NCBI RefSeq assembly: GCF_003202285.1
Contig: NZ_MASW01000005.1
Location: 1-64,000 of the forward strand
From: Prauserella muralis
Lineage (GTDB): Bacteria > Actinomycetota > Actinomycetes > Mycobacteriales > Pseudonocardiaceae
DNA length: 64,000 nucleotides
Direction: 5' to 3'
Made by a program: the position numbers and the translations under genes. Positions 40,312-48,678 of this stretch are shown in pieces (within the stretch, counting starts at the first letter, position 1; each line of letters begins with the position of its first letter). Under the pieces are notes generated by a model. It was not told the origin of the DNA and did not search any database. It was given only the letters and a program-made list of their open reading frames with translations.

Positions 40312-41055
40312 ATGCCGAAGATCAACGTGTACCTGCCGGACGAGCTGGCCGAGGGGGTGCGGGCCACCGGCGTGCCGGTGTCGGCGATCTGCCAGCGAGC
40401 ACTGGAGCAGTCGGTGCGCCGGGTGAGCGCCATCCGCGCGACCGTCCTCGGCGACGTCGAGTCGGACGATCCGACGGCGCGGCTTTCGCAGTTCACCGAC
40501 CGCACCCGCGCGGTCATCCGGCTCGCCGTCGAGCGGGCCCGGGCCGACGGTGCCCCCGAGGTCGGCACCGAGCACGTCCTGCACGGCATCCTCGCCGAAG
40601 GCGCCAACCTGGCCCTGCGCGTGCTGGCGGCCCTCGAGGTCGAGCCGGACCACGTGGAGCGCGCACTCGCCGCCGCGCCCGTGCCGGAGACGCCGCCGGG
40701 GGAGCGGCCTCGCGCGGCGCGCTTCAGCGGCCCCGCCGCCAACGTCCTGGAGCTCACCGTCACCGAGGCGCTCGCACTCGGCCACAACTACGTCGGCTGC
40801 GAGCACCTGCTGCTCGGCCTGGTGGGCGAGCCCGACGGCACGGCGGGCCAGGTGCTGCGCGCCCTCGGCGTGGACGCCAAGGGAACCCGGCGCGCCGTCG
40901 TCGCCGCACTGAGCGGCTACACGCACCTGCGGGCGCAGAGCGCAGGTCAGCCGGAGGTGGCCACGATGCTGGCCACGGCGGTCCGCGACCAGCTGCGTCC
41001 CGTGCTCGACCGCCTCGACCGGCTGGAGCGGCACGCCGGGATCGCCGGGGAGTGA
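40312..41055 (+). CDS. CcdA/RHH-like domain fused to Clp N-terminal (ClpN) domain
   Basis: 247 residues from ATG 40312. Residues 1-40 (MPKINVYLPDELAEGVRATG, then VPVSAICQRALEQSVRR) look like a CcdA/ribbon-helix-helix DNA-binding antitoxin segment. Residues about 60-205 carry a double Clp R-domain: FTDRTRAVIRLAVERA, EVGTEHVLHGILAE, then ARFSGPAANVLELTV and YVGCEHLLLGLVGEP. No AAA+ ATPase follows, so it is not a chaperone. The C terminus is a helical tail. A repressor whose ClpN-like part senses substrate, stress or a Clp partner is the simplest model (inference). Confidence 0.85.
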   Translation: MPKINVYLPDELAEGVRATGVPVSAICQRALEQSVRRVSAIRATVLGDVESDDPTARLSQFTDRTRAVIRLAVERARADGAPEVGTEHVLHGILAEGANLALRVLAALEVEPDHVERALAAAPVPETPPGERPRAARFSGPAANVLELTVTEALALGHNYVGCEHLLLGLVGEPDGTAGQVLRALGVDAKGTRRAVVAALSGYTHLRAQSAGQPEVATMLATAVRDQLRPVLDRLDRLERHAGIAGE

Positions 41056-41118
41056 ACGTCCACCGCGGACGTCGCCGCCGCGGATGAACCGGCTCCGCCG
41101 CCGGCCCGTGTAGCGAGC

Positions 41119-42831
41119 ATGACGACCGAGGTCCGCGACGACCAGAGCGCCCGCGATGCCCGGGACGCCGGGGGCGCCGAGGACGGCGCCCCCGGCGGCC
41201 GCCCGCGCCGGGCGCGGGCCCGGGTCGCGACGGCGCTGGCGGGTGTTGTCGTGTTCGTCGCGCTGGTCGCGCCGAACGGCACCGGCAACCTCGGCCCGGC
41301 CGCGTTCGCGCGGATCCCGGTCGAGGCGCTGGTCGGCGTCGCGGTCCTCGTCGTCCTGCCCGCCCGCCCCCGGCGGGTGACCGCCGCGCTGGCCGGCGTA
41401 GCGCTCGGTGGGCTCGCGGTGCTGCGGCTCGTCGACTGGGGCTTCCACGCCGTGCTCGCCAGGCCCTTCGATCCGGTCTTCGACTGGGGCATGTTCGGCC
41501 GGGCCGGCGAGTTCCTGACCGCCTCGCTCGGCGGTGGCGGCGCCCTCGGCATCACCGCCGCCGCGGGCCTGCTCGCCGTGGCGGTGCTCGTGTGTGTCCC
41601 GCTGTCCGTGCTGCGCCTGACGCGCGTGGCGGTGACCCGCCGGAGCACGACGCTGCGGCTCACCGGTGCGGCGGGGGTGGTGTGGCTGGTGTGCGCGGTG
41701 CTGAGCGTGGAGCTCACACCCGGCGTGCCGGTCGCCTCCGGCAGCGCCGCCGACCTGGCCTACGACCACGCCCGGCAGTTCGGCGCGAGCCTGCGTGACG
41801 GCGAGAGGTTCGCGCAGGAGGCCGCCGTCGACGACTTCCGCGCCACGCCGGGCGCGCAGTTGCTCACCGGCCTGCGTGGCAAGGACGTCGTCGTGGCCTT
41901 CGTCGAGAGCTACGGGCGCGACGCCGTGGAGGACCCGCAGTTCGCACCGGACATCGGCGCGGTGCTCGCCGCGGGCGGCGCCCGGCTGCGCGCGGCCGGG
42001 TTCGGCTCGCGCAGCGCGTATCTGACCTCGCCGACCCTGGGCGGCGGCAGCTGGCTCGCCCACGCCACGCTGCTGTCGGGACTGTGGGTGGACAACGAAC
42101 AGCGCTACCGCACACTGCTCAACAGCGACCGGTTCACCCTCAACCGCGCCTTCCGCCGCGCGGGATGGCGCACGGTCGGCGTGATGCCCGGGCTCACGCG
42201 GGCGTGGCCCGAAGGCCGGTTCTACGGCTACGACCGCGTCTACGGCGCCGACGACCTCGGCTACCGGGGGCCGCGGTTCAGCTGGGCCACGATGCCCGAC
42301 CAGTTCACGCTCGCCGCGTTCGAACGGCTCGAACGCGCCCGGGCCGACCGTGCCCCCGTGATGGCCGAGATTCCCCTGCTGTCGAGCCACGCGCCCTGGT
42401 CGCCGCTGCCCCGGCTGGTCGGCTGGGAGGAGCTGGGCGACGGCTCGGTGTTCGCGAGCATGGCCGGGCCCGGCGCGCATCCGGACGCCATCTCGTCGCG
42501 GGAGACCTCCCGGGTGCGCGACGACTACCGGAAGGCCCTCGAGTACTCCCTGACCACCCTGGTGTCCTATGTGGAGGCCCATGGCGACGACGACCTCGTG
42601 CTGGTGGTGCTCGGTGACCACCAGCCCTCGCCGCTGGTCACCGGTGAGCCCGGCAGCAGGGACGTGCCGGTCAGCGTGATCGCCAGGGACCCGCGGGTGT
42701 TCGAACGACTCGGCGGCTGGGGCTGGCACGACGGGCTCGAGCCGGGCCCGGACGCCCCGGTCTGGCGGATGGACGCCTTCCGCGACCGGTTCCTCACGGC
42801 GTTCGGCCCGCGGGGCGCGGGCGGGTCTTGA
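41119..42831 (+). CDS. Membrane sulfatase/alkaline-phosphatase-superfamily protein
   Basis: 570 residues. After a short Arg-rich N terminus come about five hydrophobic helices (30-200), then a large extracellular domain. Superfamily landmarks: KDVVVAFVESYGRDAVEDP (metal Glu/Asp region, about 255), YLTSPTLGGGSWLAHATLLSG with Ser/Thr nucleophile candidates (about 300), and VLVVLGDHQPSPLVTG (metal Asp-His, about 500). The layout resembles LTA-synthase-like and phosphoethanolamine transferases. The substrate is unknown. It starts 63 bases after the ClpN fusion. Confidence 0.8.
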   Translation: MTTEVRDDQSARDARDAGGAEDGAPGGRPRRARARVATALAGVVVFVALVAPNGTGNLGPAAFARIPVEALVGVAVLVVLPARPRRVTAALAGVALGGLAVLRLVDWGFHAVLARPFDPVFDWGMFGRAGEFLTASLGGGGALGITAAAGLLAVAVLVCVPLSVLRLTRVAVTRRSTTLRLTGAAGVVWLVCAVLSVELTPGVPVASGSAADLAYDHARQFGASLRDGERFAQEAAVDDFRATPGAQLLTGLRGKDVVVAFVESYGRDAVEDPQFAPDIGAVLAAGGARLRAAGFGSRSAYLTSPTLGGGSWLAHATLLSGLWVDNEQRYRTLLNSDRFTLNRAFRRAGWRTVGVMPGLTRAWPEGRFYGYDRVYGADDLGYRGPRFSWATMPDQFTLAAFERLERARADRAPVMAEIPLLSSHAPWSPLPRLVGWEELGDGSVFASMAGPGAHPDAISSRETSRVRDDYRKALEYSLTTLVSYVEAHGDDDLVLVVLGDHQPSPLVTGEPGSRDVPVSVIARDPRVFERLGGWGWHDGLEPGPDAPVWRMDAFRDRFLTAFGPRGAGGS

Positions 42832-42895
42832 CCGGCCTGCCGCGGCTGCCCACACTGGACCGACCGCTTGCCGGACGACTGTCCGCGCAGGAGCG

Positions 42896-42934
42896 AGGGA
42901 CCTTTACTCTCGTTTTCCGGGAGTAAAGGTCCCT
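42896..42934. repeat. Hairpin repeat (AGGGACCTTTACTC type)
   Basis: AGGGACCTTTACTC (42896-42909) pairs perfectly with GAGTAAAGGTCCCT (42921-42934) around an 11-base loop. It lies 65 bases after the sulfatase-like gene, can act as a terminator, and looks like a dispersed actinomycete intergenic repeat. Confidence 0.68.
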
Positions 42935-42959
42935 TGCTCACCGTGATCGGAGGGCGCTC

Positions 42960-43460
42960 ATGGACCTCGGACTGCTGGTGCTGCGGCTGTTGCTGGCCGC
43001 GCTGCTGTTCGGGCACGGCACGCAGAAGCTGCTCGGCTGGTTCGGCGGGGCGGGCATCGCGGGCACCGCCGCCGTGTTCGAGCGGTGGGGCTTCGTCCCC
43101 GGCTCGCGCCTGGTCGTGCTGGCCGCGCTGACCGAACTGGCCGGCGCGGCCTCGATCGCCACCGGCCTGCTCACCCCGGGCGGCTGCGCGCTGGTGATCG
43201 GGACGATGGCCGTCGCGGCGGCCGCCACCGCGGGCAACGGGTTCTGGGCGCAGCAGGGGGGCTGCGAGGTGCCGTTCTGCTACGGCGCGCTGGCTGTCGT
43301 CCTCGCCGTCACCGGGCCGGGCTCCTGGTCGCTCGACGCGGCCCTCGGCCTTTCGGGGCTGGCGGGTCCGGTGTGGGGCGCCGCGGCACTCGCCGTGGGA
43401 CTGCTCGCCGCGGGCGTTCCGCTGGCCGCGCGGGCGCGGGTGCTGCGGGCGCGGGCCTGA
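42960..43460 (+). CDS. DoxX family membrane protein
   Basis: 166 residues with four hydrophobic helices. The DoxX signature is LLVLRLLLAALLFGHGTQKL then LGWFGGAGIAGTAAVFERWG, followed by LAALTELAGAASIATGLLTP and GNGFWAQQGG. The family includes subunits linked to thiol-stress quinone reduction in mycobacteria. GGAGG precedes ATG 42960. It is convergent with the IclR gene. Confidence 0.88.
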   Translation: MDLGLLVLRLLLAALLFGHGTQKLLGWFGGAGIAGTAAVFERWGFVPGSRLVVLAALTELAGAASIATGLLTPGGCALVIGTMAVAAAATAGNGFWAQQGGCEVPFCYGALAVVLAVTGPGSWSLDAALGLSGLAGPVWGAAALAVGLLAAGVPLAARARVLRARA

Positions 43461-43470
43461 CCGGGAGCTC

Positions 43471-44274
43471 TCAGTGGGTGGCGACGGTCTCGATGGGGCG
43501 CGCGCGCCAGGCGTCCCAGTCGGCCCCGATCGCGCTCGCGGCGTGCAGCAGCAGCGGCAGGTGCCGGCCGGTGAGTCGGTCCATGTCCGTCTCGGCCGCG
43601 TGGGCGTTGACGTTGACGGCCGCCACCACCCGGCCGTCGCCGTCGCGGATCGGGGCGGCCACCGAACGGATGCCGAGCGCCAGCTCCTGGTCGGTCGCGG
43701 CCCAGCCCTTGGCGCGGACGTCGCGGAGCACGGCGTCGATCTCGTCGCGCTCCGGCTGCCAGCGGGGCGTCAGTCCCGACCGGCTGGGTTCGGCCAGCAC
43801 CCGGTCCAGTTCGCCGGGCGGCAGCGCCGCGAGCAGGACTTTGCCGAGCGAGGTCTGCAGCGCGGGGAAGCGGGTGCCGATCGTCACCGTCAGCGTCACC
43901 AGCTTCGGTACCGCGACGCGGGCGACGTAGACGATGTCGGAGCCGTCGAGCTGGGCGATCGAGCACGACTCGCCGGTCTCGCGCACCAGGTCCCGCAGAT
44001 GCGGCCGGGCCAGGTCCCAGAAGTCGGCGGAGCCGATGTAGGCCATCCCCAGCTCCAGCACCCGCGGGGTGAGGGAGAACGCGCCGTCGGCGCTGCGCAC
44101 GTAGCCCAGCTGCTCCAGGGTGATGAGGATACGGCGGGCCGTGGGCCTGGCCAGCCCCGTCGCCGTGGCGACCTCGCTGAGTGTCATGGTCGCGTGGCCG
44201 GGCCGGAAGCAGCGCAGCACATCGAGACCCCTGGCCAGTGCCTCGATGAACTCGGGATTGCCGTCTCGACGCAT
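43471..44274 (-). CDS. IclR family transcriptional regulator (PcaR/PobR-like)
   Basis: 267 residues from ATG 44274; the frame extends upstream without a credible start. Winged HTH near 10-65 (EALARGLDVLRCF, MTLSEVATATGLARPTARRI then LITLEQLGYV). The effector domain contains the IclR signature LALGIRSVAAPIRDGDGRVV and ALQTSLGKVLLAALPP. It resembles the aromatic-catabolism (PcaR/PobR) branch. It is divergent from the deaminase at 44445 and probably regulates it. Confidence 0.9.
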   Translation of the reverse strand: MRRDGNPEFIEALARGLDVLRCFRPGHATMTLSEVATATGLARPTARRILITLEQLGYVRSADGAFSLTPRVLELGMAYIGSADFWDLARPHLRDLVRETGESCSIAQLDGSDIVYVARVAVPKLVTLTVTIGTRFPALQTSLGKVLLAALPPGELDRVLAEPSRSGLTPRWQPERDEIDAVLRDVRAKGWAATDQELALGIRSVAAPIRDGDGRVVAAVNVNAHAAETDMDRLTGRHLPLLLHAASAIGADWDAWRARPIETVATH

Positions 44275-44292
44275 GGCCGCAGCGTAGCCCGC

Positions 44293-44340
44293 CGGACGGC
44301 CGTCCGATAATCGGCGCTCCACAGAAGGGGCGGGTTGACA
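44293..44340. promoter_or_regulatory. Palindrome in IclR/deaminase divergent region
   Basis: CGGACGGCCGTCCG (44293-44306) is a perfect 14-bp palindrome near the IclR start, and TTGACA (44335-44340) is a -35-like box on the plus strand. A partial dyad GCGGAC/GTCCGC (44388-44393/44408-44413) lies nearer the deaminase. Candidate IclR sites. Confidence 0.42.
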
Positions 44341-44444
44341 ACGGATCGGGCGGGGTCGAAAGTATGCGGCGAGGCGATGACCGTACAGCGGACTTGTGTT
44401 CGCTATCGTCCGCCGGGCGATGCGGCCGAGTGAGGAGTTCATCG

Positions 44445-45896
44445 ATGAACGAGCGAGCCGAGTTCAGGCCAGGGCAGCCGGTGGTGTTGCGGGGCGGCAC
44501 CGTCCTGCCGATGGACGGCACCCACCAGGTGCTCGGCAACACCGACGTGCTCGTCGTGGACGACCGGATCGCCGCCGTGGGACGTGACCTGGCGGTTCCC
44601 GACGGCGCCGCGGTGATCGACGCGACCGACGGCATCGTCCTGCCGGGCATGATCGACACTCATCGGCACATGTGGCAGACCGCGATGCGCGGCTACGGCG
44701 CCGACTGGACGCTCACGCAGTACTTCGTCTGGTACTACCTCGACCACGGCAGGCTGTTCCGGCCGGAGGACATCCATGCGGGCAACGTCCTCGCCGCCGT
44801 CGAGGCGCTCGACGCCGGGGTCACGACGGTGGTCGACTGGTCGCACGGTCTGCAGACCGTCGACCATGCCGACGCCGCCGTCGACGCCCTGCGGTCCGTG
44901 CCCGGCCGTCACGTCCTCGCCTACGGCAACATCCAGGCCGCGCCCGCCGAGTGGACCGCGGCGCCGGAGTTCCGCGACTTCGTGCGGCGCCGCATCACCG
45001 GCGACGACATGCTCGGCTTCCAGCTCGCCTTCGACGTCACCGGCGACCCGGAGTTCCCGGAGAAGCCCGCCTTCGAGGTGGCGCGCGACCTCGGTGTCGC
45101 GGTCACCACGCACGCCGGCGTGTGGGGCGCCACGAGCGACGACGGCATCCGGCTGATGCACGAGCACGGCTTCATGACCCCCGAGACGATCTACGTGCAC
45201 GCCGCCTCCCTCTCTGCCGACTCCTACCACCGCATCGCCGCGACGGGCGGGTCCATCTCGGTCTCCACCGAGAGCGAGCAGAGCGCAGGGCAGGGCTACC
45301 CGCCCACCTGGGCCATCCGGGCCCACGGAATCCCGGTGTCGTTGTCGATGGACACGAGCGTGTGGTGGAGCGGCGACCTGTTCTCGGCCATGCGGGCCAC
45401 GCTGGGCGCCGACCGGTCCCGGGAACACCTGGAGGCGCACAACTGCGGCGACACCGTGACGCACTGCGCGCTGCGCGCGGAGCAGGTCGTGGACTGGGCG
45501 ACGCGGGGCGGCGCTCGCGCCCTCGGCAGGGACGGTGACCTGGGCAGCGTGGAGCCCGGCAGGAAGGCCGACGTGGTGCTGCTCAAGAACGAGCACTCGC
45601 CGGTGTCGTTCCCGGTGCTCAACCCGTTCGGGCACGTGGCGTTCCAGGCCCAGCGGGCGGACGTGCACACCGTGCTGGTCGACGGCAAGGTCGTCAAGCA
45701 CGACCACCGGCTGCTCGGCGTCGACCTGGCCGCCGTGCGCCGCGAGGTCGAGCAGACGATCGACCACCTGCGCTCGTCGATGGGGGAGCAGGCGTGGCGG
45801 GACGGGATGAACCCGCAGATCCCGGAGACCAAGGTGCTCGACAACCCGTACACCTACACCGACTACCGCAGCTCCGCCACCCACACGGCGAGCTAG
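44445..45896 (+). CDS. Amidohydrolase (TRZ/ATZ, cytosine-deaminase-like) family
   Basis: 483 residues from ATG 44445 (GAGGAG upstream). Metal site: GMIDTHRHMWQTAMRGYG (His-x-His), TTHAGVWG, IYVHAASLS and SMDTSVWWSGD (Asp). The N- and C-terminal beta-sandwich parts (RGGTVLPMDG; RKADVVLLKNE) are typical of ATZ/TRZ and 8-oxoguanine deaminases. It hydrolyses a C-N bond of a ring amine in the cytoplasm. Substrate unknown; the IclR neighbour suggests a catabolic role. Confidence 0.87.
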   Translation: MNERAEFRPGQPVVLRGGTVLPMDGTHQVLGNTDVLVVDDRIAAVGRDLAVPDGAAVIDATDGIVLPGMIDTHRHMWQTAMRGYGADWTLTQYFVWYYLDHGRLFRPEDIHAGNVLAAVEALDAGVTTVVDWSHGLQTVDHADAAVDALRSVPGRHVLAYGNIQAAPAEWTAAPEFRDFVRRRITGDDMLGFQLAFDVTGDPEFPEKPAFEVARDLGVAVTTHAGVWGATSDDGIRLMHEHGFMTPETIYVHAASLSADSYHRIAATGGSISVSTESEQSAGQGYPPTWAIRAHGIPVSLSMDTSVWWSGDLFSAMRATLGADRSREHLEAHNCGDTVTHCALRAEQVVDWATRGGARALGRDGDLGSVEPGRKADVVLLKNEHSPVSFPVLNPFGHVAFQAQRADVHTVLVDGKVVKHDHRLLGVDLAAVRREVEQTIDHLRSSMGEQAWRDGMNPQIPETKVLDNPYTYTDYRSSATHTAS

Positions 45897-45910
45897 GGGC
45901 CGGGGCACGC

Positions 45911-46561
45911 TCAGCGCAGCCGGGCGAGCACGTCGGGGCGGTGACTGTAGAGCCGCGCGATGCCGCCGACGGTGAACTCGGTGAGCAGGTCGATCACCGC
46001 TTCGCGGTCGGGCGCGGCACCGGGCCAGGACAGGTTCACCAGCGCCTCGGTCATCGCGAAGTACATCGCCACCAGCGCGGTGTCGGCGCGGCCGGACTCG
46101 ATGCCGTGTGTGGCCCACCGCTCGCGGCTGGCGGCCGTGTAGACCTCCGCGAGCCGGGAGCGCAGCCGCGTCAGCGCCGGGATGCCGGCCCGCTCGGCCT
46201 CCTGCAGCACCGGCAGCGCCTCCGGGTGGGCGGCGACGAAGTCGAACATGCTGGCGTAGTTCTTCCGGGCCCACGAGCGCAGGCCCAGGTCGGCGTCGCC
46301 GCTGCCGCGGGCCGCGATGGTGCGGAAGGCCAGCTCCTCGAGCTCGGCGACCGTCTGAGCGAACAGCGCGGTCTTGTCGCCGAACTGCTCGTAGACGGCC
46401 TGCCGCGTGAGTCCGGCGCCCCGGGCGATCTGCTCGATCGTCGCGCCCTGCAGGCCCTGGTCGGCGAAGGCCCGCCGCGCGGCACGCAGCACGAGCGCCC
46501 GCTGCTCCTCCACGGGCACCCGCCGCGGCCGCCCGGGACCACGCTGCCGAGGGGTTGACAT
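45911..46561 (-). CDS. TetR family repressor
   Basis: 216 residues. HTH near 20-65: ALVLRAARRAFADQGLQGAT, IEQIARGAGLTRQAVYEQFG and DKTALFAQTV. The C-terminal TetR_C domain has LRSWARKNYASMFDFVAAHP. It is divergent from the secreted lipase with a perfect 22-bp operator between, so it very probably represses the lipase and itself. Confidence 0.91.
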   Translation of the reverse strand: MSTPRQRGPGRPRRVPVEEQRALVLRAARRAFADQGLQGATIEQIARGAGLTRQAVYEQFGDKTALFAQTVAELEELAFRTIAARGSGDADLGLRSWARKNYASMFDFVAAHPEALPVLQEAERAGIPALTRLRSRLAEVYTAASRERWATHGIESGRADTALVAMYFAMTEALVNLSWPGAAPDREAVIDLLTEFTVGGIARLYSHRPDVLARLR

Positions 46562-46585
46562 CTGTACGACCTCACCTCGATCCTT

Positions 46586-46607
46586 TTTCCGACAACGATG
46601 TCGGAAA
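46586..46607. promoter_or_regulatory. TetR operator between TetR and lipase genes
   Basis: TTTCCGACA-ACGA-TGTCGGAAA is a perfect 9-bp inverted repeat with a 4-base centre, 18 bases before the lipase ATG and 25 bases from the TetR start. Typical size and position for a TetR site. Confidence 0.72.
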
Positions 46608-46624
46608 TTGGCTCACCGGGGAGC

Positions 46625-47848
46625 ATGATGCGTCCGCACCACCGGCGGCTCACCGCCCTGCTCGTGTCCATCATCGGTCTGCTCTCGCTGACCGTCGGAG
46701 CCGCACCGGCCGGCGCGACCGACTTCTATCTCCCGCCCTCGCCCCTGCCTGCGGGCGACAACGGCGACATCATCCGGCACGAACCAACGCGGTTCTTCCT
46801 CGACCCGGCCAAGCTCGTTGCGGCTCCCGCGAGCGCGCGGCGCATCATGTACCGCAGCACCGACACGCACGGCGAGCCCGTGGCCGTCACCGGCACCGTG
46901 CTCACCCCCACGGTGCCCTGGACCGGCGCGGGCGAGCGTCCCATCATCGGCTACGCGGCGGGCACCCAGGGCGTCGGTGACCGGTGCGCGCCGTCGAAGG
47001 CGATGGCCATGGGCACGGAGTACGAGGGGCCGTTCCTCTCCGGCCTGCTGGCGCGCGGCTACGGCGTCGTGGTGACCGACTACGAGGGTCTCGGCACGCC
47101 GGGCGTGCACACCTACGTCAACCGCAAGGCCGAGGCGCATGCCGTGCTCGACGCGATCCGCGCCGCGCAGCGCCTGCCCGAGGCCGCTCTGCCCGATGCG
47201 GGCCCGGTCGCCATCGCGGGCTACTCGCAGGGCGGTGGCGCCTCGGCGGCCGCGGCGGAGCTGCAGCCCGCCTACGCGCCGGAGCTGAAGCTCAAGGGCG
47301 CCTACGCGGGCGCTCCGCCCGCGGACCTTGCGGCCGTCGCCGGTCGTCTCGACGGGCACTCCGCGGTGGGCTTCCTGCTCTTCGCCGTGGCGAGCATGAA
47401 CGACGCCTATCCCGAGCTGGACATCGCCGCCGTGCTCAACGACAGGGGCAGGGGCCTGCAGGAGCAGGTGGAGAACGAGTGCACGGCCGACGCGCTCGTC
47501 AACCACGCCTTCACGCGCACGAGGGACCTCACCCGGGACGGCAGGCCGATCACCGCCTACCTCGGCGAGGAGCCCTACGCCTCCGTGGTGGAGCAGCAGC
47601 GGATCGGCACCCTGGCTCCCCAGGCGCCCGTGCTCGTCACCCACAGCGCGACCGACGACATCGTCCCCTACGCCCAGGGCCGCGCCATGGCCCGCGCGTG
47701 GTGTGCCGACGGTGCCACGGTGCGGTTCCGGACCCTGGCGACGCCGAGCCACGTCGGCGGCTACGCCGCCTCCGTCCCGATCGCGTTCGCGTGGCTGGAG
47801 GGCCGCATCCAGGGGCTGCCCGCTCCGAGCAACTGCGGCACGTTCTGA
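46625..47848 (+). CDS. Secreted lipase (LIP/secretory lipase alpha/beta hydrolase)
   Basis: 407 residues. Signal peptide at about 1-35 (TALLVSIIGLLSLTVGAAPA). Alpha/beta hydrolase of the LIP family: IIGYAAGTQGVGDRCAPS (oxyanion region, about 105), nucleophile elbow IAGYSQGGGASAAAA (about 200), VLVTHSATDDIVPY (Asp) and TPSHVGGY (His). It hydrolyses lipid or ester substrates outside the cell. Start ATG 46625 or 46628, with GGGGAG just upstream. Controlled by the divergent TetR (inference). Confidence 0.9.
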   Translation: MMRPHHRRLTALLVSIIGLLSLTVGAAPAGATDFYLPPSPLPAGDNGDIIRHEPTRFFLDPAKLVAAPASARRIMYRSTDTHGEPVAVTGTVLTPTVPWTGAGERPIIGYAAGTQGVGDRCAPSKAMAMGTEYEGPFLSGLLARGYGVVVTDYEGLGTPGVHTYVNRKAEAHAVLDAIRAAQRLPEAALPDAGPVAIAGYSQGGGASAAAAELQPAYAPELKLKGAYAGAPPADLAAVAGRLDGHSAVGFLLFAVASMNDAYPELDIAAVLNDRGRGLQEQVENECTADALVNHAFTRTRDLTRDGRPITAYLGEEPYASVVEQQRIGTLAPQAPVLVTHSATDDIVPYAQGRAMARAWCADGATVRFRTLATPSHVGGYAASVPIAFAWLEGRIQGLPAPSNCGTF

Positions 47849-48047
47849 GCGGCTCGCTCCGAGGCCGCGGCGGCCGTTCTCGATGACGCCACGCCCCGGC
47901 GACCCCGTGGGCGCGGTGGCGCGGCGCGGATCTCGCGCACCTGCTCGACGCCGGTCCGGCCCCGCTCACGCGGCCGCGGTCGCCGTGATCCGGCACCGCT
48001 TACTGTGGGGCCTTGCCCGACCCCGCTTCCGGCTGGGAGATCCTGAC

Positions 48048-48434
48048 ATGGCCAGTAAGTTCACCGAGCTTGCGATCGACTGCGCCGATCCTCACGCTCT
48101 GGCGCGATTCTGGTGCGCGGTCCTGGACTACGAGGTGCAGGGCGACGACGACGGTGTTGTCACGATCGGCTCCCCCGCGGTCCCGGAAGGCGGCAAGCGC
48201 CCCGGCCCGGTGCCACCGACGTTGACGTTCGCGCGGGTGCCCGAGGGCAAGACCGCCAAGAACAGGCTCCACATCGACGTCAACCCGACCGACAGGGACC
48301 CCGACGACGAGGTGCGTCGCCTCCTCGACCTCGGTGCCCAGCGCGTCGACGTCGGCCAGGGCACCGCGAGCTGGGTCGTACTCGCCGACCCCGAGGGCAA
48401 CGAGTTCTGTGTCCTCGCGGACCGCCGCCCCTGA
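48048..48434 (+). CDS. VOC/glyoxalase-like protein
   Basis: 128 residues. Glyoxalase-like fold: KFTELAIDCADPHALARFWC, ALDYEV-type strand, NRLHIDVNPTDRDPDDEV and VLADPEGNEFCVLADRRP. This Glyoxalase_6 class is abundant in actinomycetes and often linked to antibiotic resistance or unknown dioxygenase/isomerase chemistry. The 200 bases before it (47849-48047) contain no gene I can support. Confidence 0.87.
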   Translation: MASKFTELAIDCADPHALARFWCAVLDYEVQGDDDGVVTIGSPAVPEGGKRPGPVPPTLTFARVPEGKTAKNRLHIDVNPTDRDPDDEVRRLLDLGAQRVDVGQGTASWVVLADPEGNEFCVLADRRP

Positions 48435-48449
48435 CCGGCACCCCGCACG

Positions 48450-48512
48450 GGAACGCAGAGCTCGCGGCGCGGAACGCAGGACTCGCGGCCCGGAACGCAG
48501 GACTCGCGGCCC
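48450..48512. repeat. 21-bp tandem repeat, three copies
   Basis: Units at 48450-48470, 48471-48491 and 48492-48512 all begin GGAACGCAG. The second and third are identical and the first differs at three positions (AGCTCGCGGCGC instead of GACTCGCGGCCC). It lies in the gap between the VOC and aldehyde dehydrogenase genes. Confidence 0.75.
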
Positions 48513-48678
48513 GGCCCGCGACAGATGTCGCGGTCGCCGGTGCCGTTGCGCACCGTTTCTTTCTGTGCTGCGGAAGCACGGTCGCCGCGACGTCTCCTCC
48601 CTGGGCATCGTGGAGCTGCCACGGCGCCCGCCGCCGGCCGCCCGACGACGCGCCGGCCCGACAGCGAGGAGATGACCC

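Noticed and set aside
40312-41055. Classic CcdAB toxin-antitoxin operon
   Set aside because: Only the CcdA-like N-terminal segment is found. It is fused to ClpN and no CcdB-like or other small toxin gene is adjacent.
40198-42855. 885-codon open frame on the minus strand opposite the ClpN fusion and sulfatase-like genes
   Set aside because: It is His/Arg/Gly/Gln-rich without domain signatures, and is explained by the codon bias of the real plus-strand genes. The plus-strand frames have clear family motifs.
48450-48512. CRISPR-like array
   Set aside because: The units are directly adjacent without unique spacers and there are no cas genes nearby, so it is a simple tandem repeat.
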